NCBI GenBank assembly: GCA_904420155.1
Contig: CAJFUH010000042.1
Span: 1-12,513, forward strand
Reading direction: 5' to 3'
DNA length: 12,513 nucleotides
Origin: an uncultured Clostridia bacterium
GTDB lineage: Bacteria > Bacillota > Clostridia > Oscillospirales > Acutalibacteraceae
The notes beneath the pieces were generated by a model that was not told where the DNA came from, searched no databases, and saw only the letters and a program-made list of their open reading frames with translations. The first letter of the stretch is position 1; each line of letters starts with the position of its first letter. Both the position numbers and the translations under genes were made by a program. Shown in pieces: positions 6,112 through 12,513 of the stretch.

Positions 6112-6768
6112 ATGCCTAAAATATTAATTGTAGAGGACGACCAGACCATTTCCAAATTGATCGCGGCCAGCCTCAGTATTTCCGGATATGAGAGTATTCC
6201 CTGTTTTGACGGGGAAGAAGCCATACATATCATAAAGAATGATCCCCGTATTGATTTGATCTTACTGGATATCATGCTGCCCAAAATGGACGGGTTCCAG
6301 GTGATGGAAGCCATCCGTCCCCTGGGGATTCCTGTGATTTTCCTCACCGCCATGGGGGACGTCTCCGAGCGGGTAAAGGGGCTAAAATCCGGTGCGGAGG
6401 ATTACATCGTCAAGCCTTTCGAGCCCCTGGAACTATTGGCCCGCATTGAGATTGTGCTGCGCCGGTTCCATCGGGACCGCAAAAATTTGGAGTTTAAAGA
6501 CATCACCGTCAATCTGGAAGAACGCAGTGTCCGCAAGGGCGGAAAACTGGTGGAACTCACCCCAAAAGAATATGAATTGCTGGTATTATTTTTAAAGCAC
6601 CCCAATGTAGCCCTCACAAGGGATAAAATCCTGGACGACGTGTGGGAATGTTCCGCCAATATCGAAACCCGGACGGTGGATAACCACGTACAGAGATTGC
6701 GCAAAAAACTGGGGTTGGAGGAATGTTTAAAGACCGTCTTTAAAGTCGGCTATCGTCTGGAGGGATAA
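6112..6768 (+). CDS. OmpR/PhoB-family response regulator
   Basis: A two-domain DNA-binding response regulator, presumably phosphorylated by the kinase encoded next to it. The receiver domain (1-117) shows the acidic pair Asp9-Asp10, phospho-acceptor Asp53 in LLDIMLPKMDG, Thr79 and Lys101 (KPF). The C-terminal winged helix (about 126-216) shows LTPKEYELLVLFLKHPN (149-165), the recognition-helix region ETRTVDNHVQRLRKKLG (185-201) and the closing wing VGYRLEG. The 218-aa length is typical. The ATG at 6112 is preferred to upstream in-frame codons because AGAAAGAAGGA (6092-6102) precedes it and the receiver begins with the usual MPKILIVEDD. The upstream extension would overlap the terminator. It is the first gene of a five-gene run; the kinase begins 2 nt after its stop. 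Confidence 0.95.
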   Translation: MPKILIVEDDQTISKLIAASLSISGYESIPCFDGEEAIHIIKNDPRIDLILLDIMLPKMDGFQVMEAIRPLGIPVIFLTAMGDVSERVKGLKSGAEDYIVKPFEPLELLARIEIVLRRFHRDRKNLEFKDITVNLEERSVRKGGKLVELTPKEYELLVLFLKHPNVALTRDKILDDVWECSANIETRTVDNHVQRLRKKLGLEECLKTVFKVGYRLEG

Positions 6769-6770
6769 CC

Positions 6771-8207
6771 GTGCGTTTTTGGCAAAAGATCTTCCTCATT
6801 TCCCTTTCCGTACTGACGGTGGCGGTCAATATCATCGCATTTATGCTGATTGGAAACAACCACCAGCTCAACAAACAAAAGGAAATCGATTCGGGAAAGG
6901 AAATGTACAGCATTGTGGTTTCTTCTTTTCAAACCCAAGTGCTGTATGAACGGTACCGCTCCAGCGGGAGCGAGTTCGGCAGTAGCCAGATTGCGGAACT
7001 CGCCCGGGAATTCTCCTATCAATTTTCCTTGGACAACCTGTATCTCCAATTAAATGACAGTTCCCGGGAGCGCCTGTTCAGCAATCTCAACCAGGACATT
7101 CCCTCTGAATTGACATCCAGCCTTTCGGCCGGCGGCGGCGGAAAAATGCTGGTCAAAAAGAATGAGGATTCAGGAAGGGTCTATCTTTACTTGGGTTCCC
7201 CTGTCATCATCCAGAGCGACCTGTATTATTTCTTTACCATCAAAGATATTACCGATATTTATGATGTGAAAAACGAACAGCTCTTTTTCTTTGGGATCGC
7301 GGGCCCCCTGGTTTCTTTTGTGGTAGCCATGACCATGTTGATTCTCTCCCGGCTGCTGACCCATCAAATTAACCGTCTGCGCAAATCCACGATGCGGGTG
7401 GCGCAAGGGGAGTATCAGCCCATCCCCATCCGTTCCAAAGACGAAATCGGGATGCTGACCGAGGATTTCAATAAAATGGCCACCGCGATCCATCAAAAGG
7501 TGGAGGAACTGCAGCAGGTAGCGGAATCCCGTAAACACTTTATTGATAATATGACCCATGAAATGAAGACCCCGCTGACTTCCATCATCGGTTTTTCCGA
7601 CCTGCTATGCAACGCCCGGCTGGATGACGAAACCATTCACGATTACGCGGAAAGCATCTATAAGGAAGGGCAGTATCTCAAGTCCATCTCCTCCAAGCTG
7701 ATGGAAATCATCCTGTTGGGACAAAAACCGGAAATGGCCCCCATTCCCGTGATGGACCTCTTTGCGGAAATTACCGCCGCGGTGGAACCCATCGCCGCCA
7801 GCAGGGATATTTCTTTTGTCTCTTCCTCTATCCCATATACCCTGTATGCCAACCGGGAACTGATAAAATCCCTTTTATATAATCTGATTGATAATGCAAT
7901 CAAGGCCTCTTCCCCTGGGAAACAGGTCTCTTTGGGCGCATATCTTTCAAAACAGGGAAACCTCTGTATAGACGTACAGGATTTCGGGACAGGCATTCCG
8001 AAAAGTGAGCAAAAAAAGATTTTTGAACCCTTTTATCGGGTGGATAAGGCGCGTTCCCGCCAAGCCGGCGGCGCCGGCTTGGGGCTGGCGCTCTGCGCAG
8101 AGATCGCCGCCGTCCATCATGCTGAACTCTCCATCCACAGTGTCCTGCATGAGGGAACCACCATAACCATTGTCTTTTCCCAGGATTCTCAGGAGGTAGC
8201 CCCATGA
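6771..8207 (+). CDS. Sensor histidine kinase (HAMP, HisKA, HATPase_c)
   Basis: The 478-aa membrane sensor has a first membrane helix at 8-27, an external domain at about 28-170 of no recognised fold, a second helix at 171-196, a HAMP linker at about 197-248, and a dimerisation domain with the phospho-acceptor in FIDNMTHEMKTPLTSIIG (257-274, His263). The ATP-binding domain has the N box (NLIDNAIKAS, 371-380), G1 (DFGTGIP, 404-410), F box (EPFYRVD, 419-425) and G2 (GAGLGLAL, 434-441). All kinase motifs are intact. The start is GTG at 6771 after GGAGGG (6757-6762). The stop overlaps the next gene's ATG by 4 nt (ATGA), linking the sensor closely to the unrecognised membrane protein. The ligand is unknown; the neighbouring carboxypeptidase suggests, weakly, an envelope signal. 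Confidence 0.95.
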   Translation: MRFWQKIFLISLSVLTVAVNIIAFMLIGNNHQLNKQKEIDSGKEMYSIVVSSFQTQVLYERYRSSGSEFGSSQIAELAREFSYQFSLDNLYLQLNDSSRERLFSNLNQDIPSELTSSLSAGGGGKMLVKKNEDSGRVYLYLGSPVIIQSDLYYFFTIKDITDIYDVKNEQLFFFGIAGPLVSFVVAMTMLILSRLLTHQINRLRKSTMRVAQGEYQPIPIRSKDEIGMLTEDFNKMATAIHQKVEELQQVAESRKHFIDNMTHEMKTPLTSIIGFSDLLCNARLDDETIHDYAESIYKEGQYLKSISSKLMEIILLGQKPEMAPIPVMDLFAEITAAVEPIAASRDISFVSSSIPYTLYANRELIKSLLYNLIDNAIKASSPGKQVSLGAYLSKQGNLCIDVQDFGTGIPKSEQKKIFEPFYRVDKARSRQAGGAGLGLALCAEIAAVHHAELSIHSVLHEGTTITIVFSQDSQEVAP

Positions 8208-9070
8208 AACGTTCTACCAGCAACATGATCACCGTCCTGCTGACCTCCATGGTGTTAATAGCCGGAGCGCTGTTCGCCTTATTTATCCTTCCTCTTCTAA
8301 CGGATGATTCCAATGGGAAAGTGGAAACTTTCTCTGCCGAAGTCAATACCCCCCAGGAGATTGTACAACAGGTATCCGAACCCATTGACTGCTCCAAAAT
8401 CTTTCCCTATAGCTACGCCAGCCATAAGCGGCTGCCCGATGATTCTTTGACGGAAGACGATATGGAAAACCGGAAAACCTTCCTATCCTTGGCCAGCGAA
8501 CAGGTGGATATCTTGTTCAATGTCAAAATAGACAGCATTATCCTGGAAAAATATACCCAGGTGTGGCGGTATAATGGGGAACCCAATCTGGGGGTTTCAG
8601 AGCCGCGGGTGGACAACCTGTATTTTGTGGATATCCTGTTCACAGACGCCAAACTGATCCAGTGGCGTATCACAGTGGCGGGATATATAAATGATATCCT
8701 TTATCTCAGTTGTATGGAAAACCAGGAAACATTGGTTACCCCTATTTTTCCTACGGATATCCCGGACAATCCTATCCAGGCGGTCCCGGATGAAAAAATG
8801 TCAAACGCCATTTCCCGTTTTCAAACCAAACTTTATTCATCCGATTTGTTCCCCGAACTTTTTGGCGGGGATGAGACTTTCCAGCCGCTGGACATCTACC
8901 TTTACAGTTCCAACTCCACCAAAACGTTCTGGGTAGTCCATTTGGAATATAATGGACGTTACCTCTTTTCCGGATATACCAAAAACGGCAATGTCCCCGT
9001 CTGTTATAGCTATATCAATTTTTCGCAGGAAACCGGAAGGTACCTCGATATCTTCTGGAACTATTACTAA
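8204..9070 (+). CDS. Membrane-anchored extracytoplasmic protein of unknown function, third gene of the two-component operon
   Basis: I do not recognise this 288-aa protein. It has a short basic N-terminus and one hydrophobic segment (about 8-32), ending in LPLLTDDSNG with no lipobox cysteine, so it is more likely an uncleaved anchor than a lipoprotein. The rest (about 33-288) is soluble, rich in Tyr, Phe and Asp, with predicted beta-rich stretches such as VDNLYFVDILFTDAKLIQWR and FWVVHLEYNGRYLFSGYTK. Three cysteines (in DCSKIF, LSCMEN, VCYSY) are conceivable disulphide partners. The start has AGGAGGT just upstream and overlaps the kinase stop by 4 nt. By position it may modulate the kinase outside the cell, as YycH/YycI do for WalK; this is inference from gene order, not from sequence similarity. 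Confidence 0.85.
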   Translation: MKRSTSNMITVLLTSMVLIAGALFALFILPLLTDDSNGKVETFSAEVNTPQEIVQQVSEPIDCSKIFPYSYASHKRLPDDSLTEDDMENRKTFLSLASEQVDILFNVKIDSIILEKYTQVWRYNGEPNLGVSEPRVDNLYFVDILFTDAKLIQWRITVAGYINDILYLSCMENQETLVTPIFPTDIPDNPIQAVPDEKMSNAISRFQTKLYSSDLFPELFGGDETFQPLDIYLYSSNSTKTFWVVHLEYNGRYLFSGYTKNGNVPVCYSYINFSQETGRYLDIFWNYY

Positions 9071-9094
9071 ACGGTCCTTGTTCAGGAGGTATTT

Positions 9095-9706
9095 ATGATA
9101 AAGCATATCATTTGGGATATGGGCAACGTTTTGCTGCTCTTTGATTCCCAGCAGGCTGTCAGGGATGTGCTGGGAGACCATCCCGCCCTCTCCGAAATTA
9201 TCCAGGCCACCACGATGGCTCCGGAATGGAAAATGCTTGACCAGGGCATCGTATCTGAAACAGACGCTGTTCAGAAAATGGTGCATCGGGCCCCGCATCT
9301 AGAGCGGGAAATCCGATTCTTTATGGATCACTGGGACGAATGCCTCAAGCCGGTGCCCGGTATGTTCCAGCTGGTAGAAGAAGTGCGCCAGGCGGGATAC
9401 CCTTTGCATCTCCTTTCCAACGCCGGCGTCCGTTTTCATCGTTACTGCGCGCGTTTTCCTGTCTTTCAGATGATGGACAGCATTCATATTTCCGCCGATA
9501 TGAAGCTCATCAAACCCGATCCCGCTATCTATCAACAGCTTTTGCGGGATTTGCGCCTTTTCCCTGACGACTGCCTATTTATTGACGACCTGGAAGAGAA
9601 TATCCGGGGCGCGCAATCGGCAGGCATCCACGGACATGTCTTCCTCTCCCGGGAAGAACTTCGCCATTATTTGGTAAACCAACATATTCTGGAGGAATCC
9701 GTATGA
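9095..9706 (+). CDS. HAD-superfamily phosphatase, YihX-like
   Basis: A 203-aa haloacid-dehalogenase-type hydrolase. Motif I is IIWDMGNVLL (5-14): the nucleophile Asp8 is present but the usual second Asp is Gly10, the D-x-G-N-V form typical of the YihX group. Motif II is LLSNAG (106-111, Ser108), motif III is IKPDPAIY with Lys140, and motif IV is FIDDLEENIRGAQSAGI (162-178, Asp164/Asp165). A small helical cap lies at about 15-85. E. coli YihX dephosphorylates alpha-glucose-1-phosphate and other sugar phosphates; the substrate here is not determined. AGGAGGT (about 9084-9090) precedes the ATG. It starts 24 nt after the unknown protein and its stop overlaps ybaK by 4 nt, so it is probably in the same transcript. 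Confidence 0.93.
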   Translation: MIKHIIWDMGNVLLLFDSQQAVRDVLGDHPALSEIIQATTMAPEWKMLDQGIVSETDAVQKMVHRAPHLEREIRFFMDHWDECLKPVPGMFQLVEEVRQAGYPLHLLSNAGVRFHRYCARFPVFQMMDSIHISADMKLIKPDPAIYQQLLRDLRLFPDDCLFIDDLEENIRGAQSAGIHGHVFLSREELRHYLVNQHILEESV

Positions 9707-10179
9707 AAATCAGCAAAACCAACGCCATGCGGGAAATAGAAAAAGCCGGAATTTCCTATCAGGCCCATGTTTATGACCACGGCGACGGGGCCATCGACGG
9801 CGTGTCGGTGGCCCATAAACTGGGGCAAAATCCAGATCAGGTTTTTAAAACGCTGGTCACCCAAGCAACCAGTAAACAGTACTATGTCTTTGTGATCCCG
9901 GTGGCCAAAGAATTGAATTTAAAGGCAGCCGCCCGGGCTGTGGGAGAAAAAGCGGTGGAAATGATCCCGGTGAAAGAGATCAATAAAGTGACTGGATACA
10001 TCCGGGGAGGCTGCTCCCCAATAGGGATGAAAAAGAAATATCCCACCGTCATCGACGAAACCGCCCTTGGACAGGAGTCCATTATGATAAGCGCCGGAAA
10101 GATCGGTATGCAAATCCAGGTTAACCCCCGAGACCTCATATCCCTAATAGGGGCTTCTACCTCACACATTGCTGAATGA
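9703..10179 (+). CDS. ybaK: Cys-tRNA(Pro)/Cys-tRNA(Cys) deacylase (YbaK/EbsC family)
   Basis: A trans-editing factor that hydrolyses cysteine mis-attached to tRNA(Pro) by prolyl-tRNA synthetase, acting in the cytoplasm (family knowledge). The 158-aa single-domain protein shows the key lysine in QVFKTLV (46-52, Lys49) and the signature GYIRGGCSPIGMKKK (98-112). GVSVAHKLG (33-41) and KELNLKAAARAVGEK (69-83) are also typical. The ATG overlaps the HAD stop by 4 nt (ATGA), implying coupled translation. It is the last gene of the run and is followed by a bidirectional terminator shared with the convergent glycosyltransferase. The symbol is by similarity; no link between tRNA editing and the two-component system is evident. 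Confidence 0.93.
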   Translation: MKISKTNAMREIEKAGISYQAHVYDHGDGAIDGVSVAHKLGQNPDQVFKTLVTQATSKQYYVFVIPVAKELNLKAAARAVGEKAVEMIPVKEINKVTGYIRGGCSPIGMKKKYPTVIDETALGQESIMISAGKIGMQIQVNPRDLISLIGASTSHIAE

Positions 10180-10220
10180 TAGTATGGTTGCCATAACGGC
10201 CTCTTATAAGTTCCCATTAT

Positions 10221-10266
10221 GAAAAAGACTTCCATAGCAGCTTGCAACTGCCATGGAAGTTTTTTC
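10221..10266. terminator. Bidirectional intrinsic terminator between convergent genes
   Basis: ACTTCCAT-a-GCAG (10228-10240) pairs with CTGC-c-ATGGAAGT (10248-10260), loop CTTGCAA, one mismatch. The plus strand has a T run at 10261-10265; read from the minus strand, the left flank gives GTCTTTTTC. It can end both ybaK and the glycosyltransferase, whose stop codon (10265-10267) overlaps its edge. Confidence 0.88.
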
Positions 10267-11443
10267 ATGCTTTTATTGATTCATGAGACTGGCAAAGTTG
10301 ATCGGCAATGCTTCGTACCTTTTCAGATACAATATCCCATGTAAAATTCTCTCTCAGCCGCTGATAGCTCTTTTCTACCGCTCCCCTACGGTAATCGTCG
10401 TCGGACAGCGCTTCTTCCAGGTTTTGGTATACCTCTTCCGGGGCGTTGCCCTCCATGATCCGCCCGTAGCTATCGTCCCGTATCAGTTCCTTGCTTCCTC
10501 CCCGATCCGTGGTAACAATAAAACAGCCGCACGCAGCCGCCTCCAGCACTGAAGTGGGAAACCCTTCCGGATAAACGGTAGGCAGGCAGAAAATATCTGT
10601 TTCCCCGAGCAGAGAAACCACATGGGGAAAATCAATCTTTCCCAGGAAAAAGATATAATCCGTAAGGCCCCGCTCCACCTCGTCCCGCAAATCGCCGTCG
10701 CCGGCAATCAGCAAAAACACATTGGGGTCGTTTTCATGGATACGCCGTACCGCCTCCATCAGGCTGAGCACCCCTTTTTCCCTCACCAGCCGGCCCGTAT
10801 AGGCGATCACTTTGGCATGTTCCGGTATCTTCAGTTCTTGGCGGTAATGGATCACCGGATGATCCAAATAGGACTGGATCTGATCCAGGTCAATCGCGTT
10901 ATACACTGTGCCTTCCGGCTCAATGCCGAAATGAGTCAGCCAGCGGCAACAATTTTGAGAGACCCCATAAAAATGACGGCAATGCCGGCGGATACGCGAT
11001 GTGAGGAAATGCTCGAACCATTGCCCCAACCGGTCAAACAAGGGGGATTCTATGCTGAGATGGCTGGTCCCATGTTCGATGGTGATACAAGGTACTCCTC
11101 TTTTTTGGGCAAATTTTACGCCAAATAAAGAATGCAGGTAATAGCGGGTATTGACAATCACAAAATCGCAGGGAATGGCCTTGAGTTGCTTTTCTAAATT
11201 CCGATATGCCCCATTCTTTTTGACAACCGGAAAACGGCCTCCCAGCAACGAAAAACAAGGCATGCGAAATACCTCGATCCCTTCTGAGTTCTCAAGCTCT
11301 TGGATTCCCTGTACGTTGGAGGTGACTACCGTCACCTGATCTCCCTGCGCCAATAGCTTTTTGGCTAGATTATAGGTAAACCGTTCTACCCCTCCTAAAT
11401 TCGGCAGATAGAGTGCGGAAAAAATAACATAATGCCTGCCCAT
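10265..11443 (-). CDS. Glycosyltransferase family 4 (GT-B fold)
   Basis: A 392-aa retaining GT4 enzyme that transfers a sugar from a nucleotide donor, probably in surface glycan or teichoic-acid synthesis at the inner membrane face. The N-terminal domain has the glycine-rich acceptor loop PNLGGVER (14-21) and HGT (124-126). The C-terminal donor domain has TGRLVREKGV (216-225, Arg218/Lys223), AGDGDLRDEVE (247-257), FLGKI and the E-x7-E motif (EGFPTSVLE, Glu293 and Glu301). The ATG at 11443 is chosen because AAGGAG lies about 7-8 nt upstream and the protein then begins MGRHYVIFSALYLP, as in relatives; the two upstream in-frame ATGs either overlap that site or lack one. It is codirectional with the LicD gene, 209 bp apart. 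Donor and acceptor cannot be told from sequence. Confidence 0.93.
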   Translation of the reverse strand: MGRHYVIFSALYLPNLGGVERFTYNLAKKLLAQGDQVTVVTSNVQGIQELENSEGIEVFRMPCFSLLGGRFPVVKKNGAYRNLEKQLKAIPCDFVIVNTRYYLHSLFGVKFAQKRGVPCITIEHGTSHLSIESPLFDRLGQWFEHFLTSRIRRHCRHFYGVSQNCCRWLTHFGIEPEGTVYNAIDLDQIQSYLDHPVIHYRQELKIPEHAKVIAYTGRLVREKGVLSLMEAVRRIHENDPNVFLLIAGDGDLRDEVERGLTDYIFFLGKIDFPHVVSLLGETDIFCLPTVYPEGFPTSVLEAAACGCFIVTTDRGGSKELIRDDSYGRIMEGNAPEEVYQNLEEALSDDDYRRGAVEKSYQRLRENFTWDIVSEKVRSIADQLCQSHESIKA

Positions 11444-11499
11444 CTTCTCTCTCCTTTCCATTTTGCCGATCATAACCCCTTTTTATCACATTTTTGAAA

Positions 11500-11528
11500 T
11501 ATAAACTTGTTTTTCTACAAATTGTAAA
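11500..11528 (-). promoter_or_regulatory. Weak candidate promoter for the glycosyltransferase gene
   Basis: On the minus strand, TTTACA (11523-11528) is a good -35. Downstream are TTTATA (11500-11505, 17-bp spacing) or TATATT (11498-11503, 19-bp spacing), both imperfect. The surrounding 11480-11545 segment is strongly AT-rich. The gene may instead be reached by read-through from the LicD gene. Confidence 0.25.
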
Positions 11529-11551
11529 TTTCTATCTCTTAGAAACTTCTG

Positions 11552-11621
11552 ACAAAAAGAAAACAGTGCCGTCGGTCAGCGGAAACGCGTCGATGTTTCC
11601 GGTCTACAAACAGTACTGTTT
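11552..11621 (-). terminator. Possible terminator downstream of the LicD gene
   Basis: Read on the minus strand, AAACAGT (from 11621) can pair with ACTGTTT (ending 11561), followed by TCTTTTT. Inside lies a perfect GGAAAC/GTTTCC hairpin (11581-11600). AAACAGTACTGTTT (11608-11621) is also a 14-bp palindrome on its own. The long, branched shape is unlike a simple terminator, so the call is tentative. Confidence 0.35.
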
Positions 11622-11652
11622 CCTGATCGCCGAAAAGAAATCCTTTTCCCTG

Positions 11653-12513
11653 TTATGTACGCTGGACTTCCCTGCACATTTTTTCATACTGATCGCCAAA
11701 ATCCAGGCGGTCGGGGAAATGGTTCGTTCTTTTGTCTTCCGGCGGAAGCTGCATGTAATCCCCATAAGTCTGCGTGAGATATTGTTCTGCACAGCGGGGA
11801 ATGTTAATTGTAATGGTTTCAAACGGCACTTTTCTAAGCGGGAAGATATCCTCATAAGACATGATGCTTTTGGAAATGTCACTATCCTGGAAGGATGTGA
11901 TCTGCTTGGTTTGACGGCCTTCCCCATTGTATTGCTGGGCATTTTGTTCCATTTTCCGATAGATATACCCCGCCTTGACATGGAATAGGCGCAAGCCATA
12001 ATGGATCAAAAAACACGCCGCGGTAGCGACTTTTTTTTGCATCCCTTCCAGCGGGATAATGGGATAAGGCGTCCCTCTCAGGAACAATAATTTAGACCAA
12101 AACCAGCCTTTCCTCAGCTGCTTTTTTCGGGCTTTTTCCTCGTCTGCAACAGAATCAAAAATAAAAATATCAAAACAGATATTCTGTTCACACTTCATTC
12201 GCTTGGCATGTTCCGGGACAAACACGGTCCCCTTTTTGCCAAAGTGCGTCACAGAACAAGTATACCCTTCGTCCACACCCGTGTTCAAAATACGGTACTC
12301 TTTCCCCAGTTCGTTGGGAAATACCTCCAGGAACCTTTCGTAATCCTTTCGCAGCATCCCCACATCCAGGTCGTCGTCCCATGGGATAAAGCCCTTGTGT
12401 CGGACGGCGCCCAGCAACGTCCCGAAGACTGCAAAATATGGGATATTATATTTTTCACATACCTGGATAAAATCCTGGAGCATTGCCACTTCAAAGGTAT
12501 GCAGTTTTTTTAA
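11653..12513 (-). CDS. LicD-family protein, 5' end beyond the window
   Basis: LicD proteins have a nucleotidyltransferase-like fold and are known for adding phosphocholine, or other phospho-substituents, to teichoic acids and surface glycans. The signature is clear: NIPYFAVFGTLLGAVRHKG followed by FIPWDDDLDVGM, with the DDDLD acidic cluster expected to bind metal, and then DYERFLEVFP. A GTG at 12487-12489 could start the frame, but the frame stays open to the window edge, the edge residues LKKLHTFEVAMLQDF fit the helix that precedes the signature in relatives, and no ribosome site supports the GTG. I therefore treat it as partial, with 286 residues visible. The C-terminal part has basic, aromatic-rich segments (for example KKQLRKGWFWSKLLF) that may lie against the membrane. 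With the neighbouring GT4 gene it suggests a surface-glycan cluster to the right. The exact substituent is unknown. Confidence 0.9.
   Translation of the reverse strand, partial: LKKLHTFEVAMLQDFIQVCEKYNIPYFAVFGTLLGAVRHKGFIPWDDDLDVGMLRKDYERFLEVFPNELGKEYRILNTGVDEGYTCSVTHFGKKGTVFVPEHAKRMKCEQNICFDIFIFDSVADEEKARKKQLRKGWFWSKLLFLRGTPYPIIPLEGMQKKVATAACFLIHYGLRLFHVKAGYIYRKMEQNAQQYNGEGRQTKQITSFQDSDISKSIMSYEDIFPLRKVPFETITINIPRCAEQYLTQTYGDYMQLPPEDKRTNHFPDRLDFGDQYEKMCREVQRT

Noticed and set aside
7900..8397. Minus-strand open frame of 165 codons across the kinase end and the next gene
   Set aside because: It lies opposite the kinase ATP-binding motifs and the coupled downstream start, and has no domain features.
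10622..11128. Plus-strand open frame of 168 codons inside the glycosyltransferase
   Set aside because: It is antisense to conserved GT4 motifs and has no ribosome site.
1..12513. Search for a mobile element, phage module, toxin-antitoxin pair, CRISPR or defence system
   Set aside because: No transposase, integrase, spaced repeat array, short toxin-antitoxin-like pair or nuclease/helicase motif is visible in either strand; the genes are metabolic, regulatory or envelope-related.

Overview
The window reads as ordinary chromosome of a Gram-positive Clostridia-type bacterium. Support for this: roughly balanced GC, strong AGGAGG-type ribosome binding sites, consensus sigma-A promoters, TTG and GTG starts, a pyrB-pyrI pair, a VanY-type carboxypeptidase and a LicD/GT4 cell-surface pair. 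An Oscillospirales-like gut anaerobe is my best guess from gene content alone. I see no tRNA, rRNA, CRISPR array, insertion sequence or phage gene.

Layout. Left edge, minus strand: a membrane protein with a very glutamate-rich cytoplasmic tail and two related beta-rich extracellular domains (13-1233). A 363-bp divergent intergenic region follows, with a good promoter and several inverted repeats. Plus strand: a stand-alone left-handed beta-helix (GlmU C-terminal-like) protein (1597-2271), a pyridoxal/pyridoxamine kinase (2353-3204) with a strong terminator, then pyrB-pyrI (3443-4782). The pyrBI operon has a textbook promoter, a structured leader and a long-stemmed terminator. A membrane-anchored VanY-family D,D-carboxypeptidase follows (5081-5941, TTG start), with a terminator-like hairpin just ahead of its ribosome binding site.

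From 6112 to 10179 there is a tight five-gene plus-strand run: an OmpR-type response regulator, a sensor histidine kinase, an unrecognised membrane-anchored extracytoplasmic protein, a YihX-like HAD phosphatase, and a YbaK/EbsC-type aminoacyl-tRNA deacylase. Junctions are 4-nt overlaps or gaps of at most about 24 nt. Two consecutive hairpins sit between the carboxypeptidase and this run. A bidirectional terminator separates the run from two convergent minus-strand genes: a GT4 glycosyltransferase (10265-11443) and a LicD-family protein (11653 to the right edge, 5' end missing). These two look like the end of a surface-polysaccharide or teichoic-acid decoration cluster lying beyond the window.

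How they fit together: pyrBI feeds pyrimidine synthesis and the kinase makes pyridoxal phosphate. The right half is mostly envelope-related (carboxypeptidase, two-component system with an external partner, glycosyltransferase, LicD). I found no clearly new biological system. The best candidates for follow-up are the unrecognised third gene of the two-component operon, the Glu-rich/tandem-domain membrane protein, and the leader hairpins.
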